From Legionella fallonii LLAP-10 (GTDB taxonomy: Bacteria > Pseudomonadota > Gammaproteobacteria > Legionellales > Legionellaceae), in contig NZ_LN614827.1 in NCBI RefSeq assembly GCF_000953135.1, forward strand, positions 3,767,501 through 3,831,500: a DNA stretch of 64,000 bases, in the 5' to 3' direction. The position numbers and the translations under genes are program-made. This document shows positions 19,518 through 29,000 of this stretch, in pieces. The notes under the pieces were generated by a model. It ran no database searches, was not told the DNA's origin, and worked only from the letters and a program-made list of their open reading frames with translations. Position 1 is the stretch's first letter. Each line of letters starts with the position of its first letter.

Positions 19518-20552
19518 TCAGGAGTGAGTTCCTCGGAAAGAAATAGCCCCGCCAATAAGGTTCATTTTAGGGAATAATGGAAAGCAAGAATTTACATTGC
19601 CATCTACTTGCAACGTGTTTTGTGCATCAAATGGTGCGCCCATAAGCCATAAATTTTGATTGCCATCGATTACCACAAGAGACGAAGGATCTTGGGCGTC
19701 AAAAGCAACCGCATTATTACAAATCAAATGACTGGTTTGTGATGTTTTATCGGGTCCTTCATAAGGTCCTTGCGCAAGCCATAAGCTGCCATCATGCTTC
19801 AAGAAAAAAACCACATCAGCCAAACCGCCGTTAACACCGCCACCTTCGCCTCCATCTGTTGAGAGACGTAAAGGCTGGAAGTCATTTACATTTGAAGCAA
19901 TTTGTGTCCGTATCGATGTTGTAATATCTAGATTACCAAATGGACCTGGCTCATACCAAAAATTAAGATCACTCCCTAGCACATAGACTGTTCCTGAATC
20001 CATTGCCCAAAACTGAATGACATTGCCATCAACTTGTTGACGCAATGGAGGTATCTGCTTTCCAAAGGGTGCTGTTTCTAACCATAAATTCCCATCAGTG
20101 CCTAATACGAAAATAGTATTCATATCTAAAGCCTGAAATGCTTGCACATTACCATCGATTTGCTGACGATGCGGGGGAACATTGCCAAAAGGGGCTGTCT
20201 CAAGCCACAAATTACCATCAGTCCCTAATACCAATATCGTTCCTAAATCCACTGCCTGAAATGTAGAAACATTAGCATCGACATGGATACGAGAAGGGGG
20301 TACTGCCCCAAAGGGAGCATGCTCTAGCCATAAGTTATCATCACTTCCTAATACGTATACTTCTCCTGGATTGATTGCTTGAAAAGGTGTACGCCAAATT
20401 CGGTTTACACCGGCCTGAGAATAAAGATTGCTGACATTAGCATCGATCTGAGTACGTGTTGCAATTGTTCTCTGGACATCACCAAACGGCCCTGTCTCTA
20501 ACCATAAATTGCCATCAGTTCCACGAACAAACATTTGTAATTGATTAGACAT
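19518..20552 (-). CDS. Seven-repeat protein, probable beta-propeller (lectin-like)
   Basis: A 344-residue protein made almost entirely of seven repeats of about 40-60 residues. Each has the core hydrophobic-LG-(S/T)-D-x-N-L-W-L-E-x-(A/G)-P-F-G, and five or six are followed by a DxNV motif. Repeats 2 to 4 are near identical. Seven blades of this size suggest a closed seven-bladed propeller as in tachylectin-like sugar-binding proteins; this is inference. There is no signal peptide. The start at 20552 follows an excellent ribosome-binding site (AAGGAGGT, 6 bases). A longer frame to 20609 lacks one. Confidence 0.82.
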   Translation of the reverse strand: MSNQLQMFVRGTDGNLWLETGPFGDVQRTIATRTQIDANVSNLYSQAGVNRIWRTPFQAINPGEVYVLGSDDNLWLEHAPFGAVPPSRIHVDANVSTFQAVDLGTILVLGTDGNLWLETAPFGNVPPHRQQIDGNVQAFQALDMNTIFVLGTDGNLWLETAPFGKQIPPLRQQVDGNVIQFWAMDSGTVYVLGSDLNFWYEPGPFGNLDITTSIRTQIASNVNDFQPLRLSTDGGEGGGVNGGLADVVFFLKHDGSLWLAQGPYEGPDKTSQTSHLICNNAVAFDAQDPSSLVVIDGNQNLWLMGAPFDAQNTLQVDGNVNSCFPLFPKMNLIGGAISFRGTHS

Positions 20553-20630
20553 GATAACCTCCTTGTTTCCATACCTAAGGTTACTCATATAGTATAGCAA
20601 ATAGTTCAATATTTGCTCTAAAACTATTTT

Positions 20631-21386
20631 TTATAAAGCATGCCCACCATCAACCTCAAAAATCTTTCCTGTAATCCATCCAGCTTTTTCAGAGCTTAAA
20701 AATACGGCCATATTCGTAATATCATCAGGAGTTCCGGGTCTTTTTAAAGGAATATTGCTAAGATAATAATCCCATAAATCAGGATTGCTCGCCGCTGTAT
20801 TTTCATTCATTCCAGCTTCTATCACCCCTGGAGCGATAGTGTTAACTCGAATGCCATATGGAGCTAAATCCAATGCTGCGTTTTGCGTCCATTTATTCAT
20901 CGCCGCTTTAGATGCCGCATACCCTATCCCTTTGGTCATAGTCATCGAGGCACTAATGGAGGAAATATTTAAAATAGAACCTTTATTATTTCTTTCAATC
21001 ATATTGTTGGCACACAATTGCAACAAATAAAGAGGAGAAATAGTGTTAACCTGAAATACCCTCTGCATTTTTTCTGGAGGTAATTCCAGCAGAGTTTCAC
21101 GACACAACATTCCGGCATTATTAATGAGGATATCAACATGCCCTAAAAAAGTAATTGCTTGGGTTGCAAAAGCAAGCACTTGTTCCATTTGAGAGAAATC
21201 AGCATAAAGAGCTACTGCCTCGCGCCCCGCTGCCTTAATTGCGTTGATTGTTTCCTCTGCACCCATTTCATCATTATGATAGCTAATCACCACATCAGCA
21301 CCTTGTTCGGCCATAGTTACCGCCATTTTTCTGCCTATGCTACGATTAGCTCCTGTCACTATCACTTTTTTATTCAAAAATTCCAC
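20631..21386 (-). CDS. Short-chain dehydrogenase/reductase (SDR), FabG-like
   Basis: An SDR of about 251 residues. It has the Rossmann dinucleotide motif TGANRSIG (near the N-terminus), the NNAG motif (about residue 90), catalytic Ser in NISSISASM, the YAASK Tyr-Lys pair, and the common ending with VDGGHAL. Classical SDRs of this type are NAD(P)H-dependent oxidoreductases, often annotated 3-oxoacyl-ACP reductase or glucose dehydrogenase; the substrate is unknown. GTG at 21386 follows AGGAG by 8 bases and is preferred to the longer frame start at 21419. Confidence 0.9.
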   Translation of the reverse strand: MEFLNKKVIVTGANRSIGRKMAVTMAEQGADVVISYHNDEMGAEETINAIKAAGREAVALYADFSQMEQVLAFATQAITFLGHVDILINNAGMLCRETLLELPPEKMQRVFQVNTISPLYLLQLCANNMIERNNKGSILNISSISASMTMTKGIGYAASKAAMNKWTQNAALDLAPYGIRVNTIAPGVIEAGMNENTAASNPDLWDYYLSNIPLKRPGTPDDITNMAVFLSSEKAGWITGKIFEVDGGHAL

Positions 21387-21540
21387 AGTGCATCTCCTAT
21401 GTAAAGCGGCTTCCACCAATAATATCCTAACATAGGACTTATCAAGTAAAGACTCATAATTAATACAAAATAATTAATAAAATGAGGCTTCTAATTTTTT
21501 CTAATGATATAATTTATTAAATTTTATACGCAATTACATA

Positions 21541-22218
21541 ATGAAATATAAAGCAATTATTTTTGATTTTGATGGGGTGTTGTTTGATAGTGAACCTATA
21601 CACTTACAAGCCTATAATGAAGTCTTATCTGATTTAGGTTTTAATATTTCAGAAAAAGAATATTTTCAACGATATGTTGGTTTATCAGATAAAGAATTAT
21701 TTTCCTTGCTCTTCAAAGATAAAGATATTCTCTATGAGGCGAAGCAAATAAACACATTAATGACTCAAAAAGTATATGCCTATAAAGCCATTATTGATCA
21801 TAACGACTCCTTAGAGGGATTATTTCATGTGCACAATTTTATAAGAACTTATGTAGAAAAAGTAGAGCACTTTGCTATCTGCAGTGGTGCCACTCGAGAA
21901 GAAATAAATGCCACCCTGAATAAATTGGATAATGGAGAGTTAAAAAAATATTTTAAACACATTGTAACCATAGACGATGTCAGTAAAGGCAAACCATCAC
22001 CTGAAGGATATCTTCTTACGGCTCGCCACCTAGACATACATCCTCAGTATTGTTTGGCTATAGAAGATACACCGAAGGGAGCGTCTGCAGCAAAGAATGC
22101 CGGAATGAGCATCGCAGCACTGACCTCCTCTCTTGATTATTCGCACTTCAATAATGTTGATTTAATTGCGCAAAATTATGATGACATTGATCATTGGATA
22201 AAAAGCTTGGACCAATGA
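21541..22218 (+). CDS. HAD-superfamily phosphatase, beta-phosphoglucomutase-like
   Basis: A 225-residue HAD hydrolase. Motif I is FDFDGVLFDSEP, with nucleophile and acid/base Asp. A helical cap follows, then motif II (CSGAT), motif III Lys in KGKPSPEGYL and motif IV (IEDTPKG). The architecture and size match the beta-phosphoglucomutase/CbbY/GPH subgroup, which dephosphorylates or isomerises sugar phosphates; the exact substrate cannot be read. It stands alone between divergent or convergent neighbours, and a copy of the 22-base dispersed repeat follows the stop. Confidence 0.9.
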   Translation: MKYKAIIFDFDGVLFDSEPIHLQAYNEVLSDLGFNISEKEYFQRYVGLSDKELFSLLFKDKDILYEAKQINTLMTQKVYAYKAIIDHNDSLEGLFHVHNFIRTYVEKVEHFAICSGATREEINATLNKLDNGELKKYFKHIVTIDDVSKGKPSPEGYLLTARHLDIHPQYCLAIEDTPKGASAAKNAGMSIAALTSSLDYSHFNNVDLIAQNYDDIDHWIKSLDQ

Positions 22219-22264
22219 ACAGCGCTCAACAGTTAATGACATCAACTTAAGCGCTTTATTTCTC

Positions 22265-22286
22265 ATCGAGAAGATAATGTAGGTTG
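22265..22286 (+). repeat. 22-bp dispersed repeat, second copy
   Basis: Matches 4402-4423 at 21 of 22 bases; both copies lie just after a plus-strand gene. A short shared TCTTAAATT follows each at 20-25 bases, with a different middle, as in a repeat family with a variable centre. Confidence 0.5.
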
Positions 22287-22343
22287 CTACCAAATAGCAT
22301 AAGTTGGACTCTTAAATTAATGCCCGGAAATGAGAGATTACCT

Positions 22344-22565
22344 CTATAACGTAGTTTCTATATGATTATTTTCTTGGAAATTTTTAAACGCCTCTTCGGC
22401 CTCTTTTTGTTTTTCCATTTGTAGGCAATTCTTTTTACGCTCTACGGGATCTTTTGTATTGTTACATTCATTCTGAAAAATTGAGGGTGTACTTGTATTC
22501 TCCTCATCAGCTACGGCAACCCCAACTAAAGGTAACAACGCCAAAATTAAAACTATTTTTCTCAT
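22344..22565 (-). CDS. Small exported protein of unknown function
   Basis: A 73-residue protein with an N-terminal signal peptide (hydrophobic residues 4-18, cleavage likely after VAVA) and a short, charged mature part of about 53 residues with two Cys (QNECNNTK and KKNCLQM) and a Lys/Glu-rich helix. No family recognised. The ribosome-binding site is weak (AAAGAA). Confidence 0.6.
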   Translation of the reverse strand: MRKIVLILALLPLVGVAVADEENTSTPSIFQNECNNTKDPVERKKNCLQMEKQKEAEEAFKNFQENNHIETTL

Positions 22566-22801
22566 CTTTTTTCTTTAATAGTTATTAATAATGAAGGAAT
22601 CATACCTTATTTAAAGTGAGTTCGATATAAAAAATAAGTAATTTCTGCAATAGACCTTTTCCCAACGCAAGTGTGGGGCGCAGTCTAGTGGAGACACGTA
22701 TATAATTTATGTGTGATATTTAAGATAAAAGTAGAGTAAAAATGATAGGCATAATTCAAAAATAAAGGTGGCGAGCAAATAACAAATGAGGCTTGCCGTA
22801 T

Positions 22802-24445
22802 TTACTTCAAAGAACATTGCTCATATTCTTCTTTCTCCTGCTTTTCAGACATCACAGCATCTGACCTTGTGGTGTGAGATATGTGTGATGGGACTAAAAA
22901 ATCTAAATCAATACGTCGCTCACTTTGTTGTAAAATAGCGATTAAAGGCTCAGACGCGTGTAATTCAACCCTTTCCACTTCAGACAATACTAAATCACCG
23001 TTTTTAACTTTATCAAGTGCTCTTTCAAGTAATGGCAATACTCCACTCATATTGGAAAACTTGTTAAATAGACACTGTAAATCACCATGTGGACAGTTTT
23101 CTTTCTGAGCAACCACTGCTAAATTTCTAAAAAAATTCAGCGCCTCTAGATGACTGCCACTTTCAATGATCTTCAACAATTGATCATCGAGCTTTCCCAT
23201 TTCAACAGCATCGTCTTTAAGTGCATGTAATTGTTTTCCTGCCTCTTCGCCAAAAAGTCCTCTCATTGTTTTCAATGTAGATCCCAATATTGGCAACTCC
23301 CCCTGTCTTGTAGTAGAACGATAATTCATTTGCTCTGCTGGTGATGAAGGAGACTGATTTGTTAGCGTTTTATCCAGATCATGAGAAAGCTGCTCATCCT
23401 CCGTATTTTCGGATGTGTTCGCAAACTTCTCCCCCAATTTTTTTAGATGGGGAGCGAGAAGAGGACCAATTACTGAAGCGGCAACTCGCCCTACAACATA
23501 GAGAGTTCCAAGCCCTGCGCTGGCGGCGACAAGTCCCAGACCAACCGGGGGGAAAAATAGACTAAGAACTAAACCTATAACAGCGATAGATGAAAGCACT
23601 ATGCCCACCCCTTTATCCATAAATGCAGCGCTACCCATACCACTAAGAGTTTTCTCATCCAACAATTTTTTATCGTGACAGCCTTGTAACTCATTCTTAG
23701 TGCTTTCGTATTGTCGCTCTAACGCATCAATTTTTTTGCAAATTTCACCTGCCTTTGTCTGATAATTCTTATCCTCTTTATCAAGACTGGTTAATTGCTC
23801 TTCTAATGTTCGCGCCTGTTGTTGAATGCTATCTAAAACCGCTTCCTTCTCCTCTATGTCTGCATTAATGTTTTTTAAGGACTTTTGCAATTTATAACGT
23901 TGATAAATCATATTCCCCAACGAAACCACCCCAGCAACAAGCCCCATGCTCGCCATAAGAATTGCGATAGGCGGAGCGGCAACAGGAACTAAAAGAGCAG
24001 CTAGAGTTAACCCTAATAACACAGCCGAATAAGCCCAATTTGCGCCGGTAGATAAAGTGAATGGGGGTTTTTCCCCTACAATAAACGCGGAAAGATAAAT
24101 TAAGGGAATGCGAACAAAATTAATTGCAGCTAAACCAAGACCAATATACTGAAAACCAGCATTAGCCCCTTGTAATGCATGAGAAGAACTATCTTGAACC
24201 TTGATTAACAAAGAGGTAATTGAGGAACCCGTGCTTTTTAAACTTTGCAAAAAACCAGAAAGAAAGGGGATTTTCTTAGTCAGCAAACGTTGAATAAATG
24301 CTTTTTCCTCAGGGGGATTTGCCTTAATCTGAATTTTTTCTTGCATCATTTGCGCAAGCTTTTTTCGCCGACGAATTGCCTTACCATTCCATTGGTCTTC
24401 ATTGCTTATTAGATCTAGATCCGCTGATAATTTTTCGGTACCCAT
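22802..24445 (-). CDS. Membrane and coiled-coil protein, effector-like
   Basis: A protein of about 547 residues without a signal peptide. Residues about 80-190 hold several hydrophobic helices, one with the Gly/Ala-rich LLGLTLAALLVPVAAPPIAI. A coiled coil of about 85 residues follows (Lys/Glu/Gln-rich, starting near IYQRYKLQKSLKNI), then a second hydrophobic pair, then an acidic helical C-terminus ending with EKEEYEQCSLK. The alternation of membrane hairpins and coiled coil is common in Legionella Dot/Icm effectors that sit in host membranes, but no domain is recognised. The internal ATG at 24445 has AGAGA upstream; the frame extends to 24520. It is probably co-transcribed with the hydrolase gene upstream. 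Confidence 0.7.
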   Translation of the reverse strand: MGTEKLSADLDLISNEDQWNGKAIRRRKKLAQMMQEKIQIKANPPEEKAFIQRLLTKKIPFLSGFLQSLKSTGSSITSLLIKVQDSSSHALQGANAGFQYIGLGLAAINFVRIPLIYLSAFIVGEKPPFTLSTGANWAYSAVLLGLTLAALLVPVAAPPIAILMASMGLVAGVVSLGNMIYQRYKLQKSLKNINADIEEKEAVLDSIQQQARTLEEQLTSLDKEDKNYQTKAGEICKKIDALERQYESTKNELQGCHDKKLLDEKTLSGMGSAAFMDKGVGIVLSSIAVIGLVLSLFFPPVGLGLVAASAGLGTLYVVGRVAASVIGPLLAPHLKKLGEKFANTSENTEDEQLSHDLDKTLTNQSPSSPAEQMNYRSTTRQGELPILGSTLKTMRGLFGEEAGKQLHALKDDAVEMGKLDDQLLKIIESGSHLEALNFFRNLAVVAQKENCPHGDLQCLFNKFSNMSGVLPLLERALDKVKNGDLVLSEVERVELHASEPLIAILQQSERRIDLDFLVPSHISHTTRSDAVMSEKQEKEEYEQCSLK

Positions 24446-24567
24446 TTTGTCTCTATCATTCAGGCGGTTTATTATACAAATATAGTTCACATTGAGTTTT
24501 TTTGTTGGGCTATATTCCATTTAACCCAACTTATTTTCTAATTAGCCGTTGCTATTTTTGTACCTCA

Positions 24568-25923
24568 TTATAAGGTACATACATTGGAAAAAGCGGGCTC
24601 AGAGGATGTATTATGGTTCGCCCCTTTAGAATCAAATAATCGACGGCCATGATAAGGTGCCTCTGGTTGTAATTGCTTTTCAGGTTTAGGTGATTCCTCG
24701 CCACTAAAAACATCCAGTAGTTTATCAGTACTCTCTTTTTCGGCCTCAAGAGTGACACTGTTTATTTCTCGTATAGAATACGAGGGATAAAAAATTCGAT
24801 TGGTTGCCCATAATAAACCAGGCTTTATAGCCCCATACCATAATGTAGCTAAGGCCCCTCCTATCACTGGCGCAGCAGCAACAATACTAAAAGCGCCCAA
24901 ACTAGCTATAGCAGCTAAACCACCGGTAAAAAAGAGTAAACAGGCTATTCCAATACTCAAGCTGCTCCACTTCAAAATTTGCCATGCGACAGGATAAGTG
25001 GCGGTTGCCCGTTTAAACAATGAAACAGGGCCATAACTGGGTTCAATAGTAAGAGCAACAGTTGCATCATCAGAACCGTACGCTAAACGTTTATGATGCT
25101 CATTAAAATATTGGGCTCCTGTTTTAGCATTAATATAGACTCCTTTAGCAGAATGAGCATCTCGGGTCATGGGACCTAGTTTATTGATTTTATCTAATTC
25201 CAGCTTGTATTGTTGTAAGTAAGCCGCGTTTAATGCCGCGTTATCTGTATAGTCAGCTGATGAATTAAATTTTGTTCCATTCTTTGTTAAAAACTCGCTT
25301 ATACGTAAACTGGCTATGGTTGAAGCAGAATTAGATAACTGCTCCGCCTCAGCATGGCAACCACCAATTACATCTTCATCTAACTCAATTCCCTCTGGAT
25401 AAGAAGCAATTAATGGCGCATGAAAAGCAAAGGCGGGCAAAGGCTCATGAGGATATAGAGCTAAAACTTTTTTCAACGGTTTACAGTCAGTTAAGTCCAT
25501 TGTTTTATTAGCTAGACTAATATTGAATGGATCAAAAGTAGACGTCGTAATCAAATTACCTGGAACGGGATCAAGCAAAGCCATGTTAATCGATAGTAAC
25601 TTTGGATCAACTGCACTGAGTTGTTGTGCTAGCATCAGTGCTCCAACCGCACCACGACTATGCCCATACACATTCAGTGTCATCTCGTTACCAGCCTCAA
25701 TTTCCTCAATGATTCGTTGAATGACTCGGTCGCACTGTTCATCCAAACCACTTCCAAAGACTATACCGCTAAGACCGAATTCGACCCCACAACCATCAAA
25801 TCCCATCTTAATCTGTTGCTCGCCTTGCTTAACACACTCATAAAGATTGGCAGCAAGGAACGTTGCTGAATCATCAATAGAAAACCCTGTGCCACTAAAA
25901 AATACAGAAATAGTCTTTTTCAT
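24568..25923 (-). CDS. Putative alpha/beta-hydrolase (lipase-like) with C-terminal membrane hairpin
   Basis: A 451-residue protein. The N-terminal domain has a lipase-type nucleophile elbow (VYGHSRGAVGAL, Ser near residue 119), a following LLDPVPG Asp candidate and a GGCHAEAE segment that could supply the His. The start SVFFSGTGF resembles the oxyanion-hole region of DUF2235-type hydrolases. Residues about 320-370 form a hydrophobic hairpin, and the C-terminus is hydrophilic. There is no signal peptide. AAGAGAAG 7 bases upstream supports the start. It is divergent from the giant gene at 26074. A lipid or ester hydrolase secreted into host cells is possible, but inferred. Confidence 0.72.
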   Translation of the reverse strand: MKKTISVFFSGTGFSIDDSATFLAANLYECVKQGEQQIKMGFDGCGVEFGLSGIVFGSGLDEQCDRVIQRIIEEIEAGNEMTLNVYGHSRGAVGALMLAQQLSAVDPKLLSINMALLDPVPGNLITTSTFDPFNISLANKTMDLTDCKPLKKVLALYPHEPLPAFAFHAPLIASYPEGIELDEDVIGGCHAEAEQLSNSASTIASLRISEFLTKNGTKFNSSADYTDNAALNAAYLQQYKLELDKINKLGPMTRDAHSAKGVYINAKTGAQYFNEHHKRLAYGSDDATVALTIEPSYGPVSLFKRATATYPVAWQILKWSSLSIGIACLLFFTGGLAAIASLGAFSIVAAAPVIGGALATLWYGAIKPGLLWATNRIFYPSYSIREINSVTLEAEKESTDKLLDVFSGEESPKPEKQLQPEAPYHGRRLFDSKGANHNTSSEPAFSNVCTL

Positions 25924-26073
25924 TATGTGCTTCTCTTAAAAACAGAAGGCAATTATAAATCAAAATGACCAATCTAACAACAAAACGATATCGTCTTGAT
26001 TCCTACACTGCTGATAAACACTGATTTAAGTCTATAATGATAAATATAAGTTCACTTTGAGTTATATAAGAAC

Positions 26074-29000
26074 ATGGCCATATCCAGCTTACCTACAAAT
26101 GCTCAAGCCATTTATATGCAGTTTTTGAAAAATAAAGCATTGAAAATGGCTAAGCATAATATTAAAAGAATCCCCATGGATCCTCAAGGCAGGATGTTAA
26201 TTGACATTAGTTTTACCGCTCAAGATATACAAAAAATTAAAATGCTGGATACCAGTATAGATGAAAAAATCTGGGCCAACCTAGTTGGACAAAATACGAC
26301 GGTTAGTTTGGATATTAAGGGCGATAAAAAATTAAAAAAAGAATTTGATCAGAAGTTATTAGATGCGTTGAAAAAAGAAGATCCAGAGCGCTATACAGCC
26401 ATTCATAAAGCACTGGAAACAACGCCCAAAGGCAGCATTATTGCTCTTCAACAAGAGTTTGACTTTCATTTAAGACTAGCCTCCCGAGTATATCAAAAAG
26501 CAGTAGATGAATTGGGACTAAAAGAAGTTGAATTAAAGCAAGCGCATAGAGCAGCGATGCATCGAGTAAATGAAGACGTGACTCAAGCTTATGCTGCGGC
26601 GTTAAAAAAAGCATATCAAGGCAACAAAATCGATCTCGGTATTTTAAATAGCGAACTAGACAAAGCGCGGAAAGCAATAACGCCTCTAGCTCATCAATAT
26701 CTACGAGAGGAAATTATAAAGAGTACCAAAGTTACCTTCAACGAAAAATCATTTAACCAACCATTAAGAGAACTGGCTGAAAAAATGACAGCAACACCTA
26801 ACGATCTATTACATACTGATAATGAGTCAGGTTTAGCAACTTGGATTGAAGGCTCCGAAGTAACCTCCCATGACCGAGGTGAAGGAGAAAAGCATCTTGC
26901 TTCACGCCATATTGTCACTCACTCCTATGACAGTAAGACGGGAAAAATTAATCCTCATCCCCATGCACGCAATCAAATACGAGTTCCCTCTCTTGATGCT
27001 AAAAATACTGAGGAATCTGAAGAATGGCATGTTGAGGACGTATACAATAAAATTGCAACCCTCGCCGAGCGTTACGATTTAGGAGAACAAGACGTTAGGC
27101 CTAACAAAGCATTTATATATAACTTACACACCTCGCTTTATCACCTCATGGATGACCATTTTAATGAAAACATGCAGACTCAAGGAGCAAAACAGATTAT
27201 TGAGGGGGCTCATCGCTATAATGCCTCATTATTAGAAACTGCAAGCATATTAAATACGCAAGTACCGCCTCTTTGTTTTGTACAAAATATTCCTATTAAT
27301 GGTTTTGGCTCTGCCTTAGGTTATGGCTCATTGCAAAGGGAATTGGTAGAAGAAGCCTCTTTAATGAGCGAAATTGCTTTACTTCATACCGTATATAAAA
27401 CGGCTACAGTCTCTGAGCAAAAAGCAATAGACTCCGTAATTGATGAATATAAGAAATATTTAGCAACCCCTCAAAGGACATCTGCTTTTTGTGCGTCCAA
27501 AGAAGGAAAAAATGCAATAGGCATGATTCAAGCAATAAAAACTGAATGGAAAAAAGCTCCTATAGTGCCACAGGCAGATGTTGTAGCTAATGCAACGGCG
27601 TGTCTGAGAAATTTAATTGCCCATAATATGCATTTTGATAAAGAGTATGCAAAGCTAACACAATCACTTTCCGTACTTGTAGAAGAAGCATCTATTAGCG
27701 GATGTAAAAGTGCCAATGAGCGTGCTCAATTGATCAATAGCCGTGTCGCTGTTTTGGATGCATTGCTTTTGAGAAAACCACCATTAACTCCTGAACAAAC
27801 AAGATTATTCAATGCATTACAGGCTTTTGCTAGTAGCACTCCCCAATCCAATCCTCGTGAATTAGCGAAAGAACTTAAATTGGCTCTCGATCTTGCTTTA
27901 AATGACACTGGCTTACAAAGTGCTCTGAGCTTGGTTAGTCTCGTTGATCAAGGTGCAAGTGCAAAAGCTCAAGTGGCTAGTGGTATAGGAAGTTTTTATA
28001 ACGGTAATAAATTTGAAGAGCCCACTCTAACTCATTTACATCAAAGTAAATCAAGTCATATGCAAGCTCATAAAGAACTTGGTGAAGAAATGACTCTTGC
28101 TTGTACGGAAAAAGTCGGCAAAAAGGCCAAGGTAAAGCCCGTCGTTTGCAAGACACTAGCAGAAAAAGCAGCGATTGATGCGGAAGAACAGCAAGGATTG
28201 TTGCGGCAAGTTGGTCATTATAAAGAAGATAAAGATGTGCCTAATCATCAATTTGTTAACGAGCGACTTGGTAGTTCTTCCGCTCAGTTATCTGAGGCAC
28301 AAAAAAAATTATATTCCGGCATTGAAAAATATCAAAAAAATCACTTACAAAAAATGGCAGAGTATTGTAAGGCACATAACCTACCAATTGCCCAAGTGGA
28401 TAATCCTAATTTCTTTCGTGAACAATTCATTAAATATTCTTTAAGCAGAGATTTTACTCCATATACTCCCCCATCCTCAGGTGACTCTAGAAAAAACAAC
28501 CCAGAAGAAGCAACAAGGACACTCAACGAGTTCTTCGGTCAAGATGGTGCTGAATTGTATCAGTTAGCGTTAAAAGAAGAACGATATAGTAAAGAATATA
28601 TGGACGCTGTATTTTGTACGTCAACTACGCATCATAAAGGAGAAAAGTGGGCTCAACGCCCTGTCATTATTGTTGCCGGTCCCTCCGCCAGCGGTAAATC
28701 CACAGCAGCTCATGATGCAGTGAAAAGAGCTAATGCTTATTTGCCCAAAGTAACTACAGAAGGAGCCCCCCCAGGTAATGATGTAGTTGCTGTTGATGGA
28801 GGGGTATTTAGAGAAGTATCCCAGATGAGAAAACTTGCCATTCGCCTTGCAAATAAACAAGGATACACGGGTATATCGGACTTACATGATCAAAGTGCCA
28901 TACTGGGAAAGGGTAAAAAATGTATTCAGAAAGCGGTATATGAAACGCCCTCTCTAGGTGTTGTTATTCCTGAAACATTCTCTAATCCTTTAAAGGTAAA

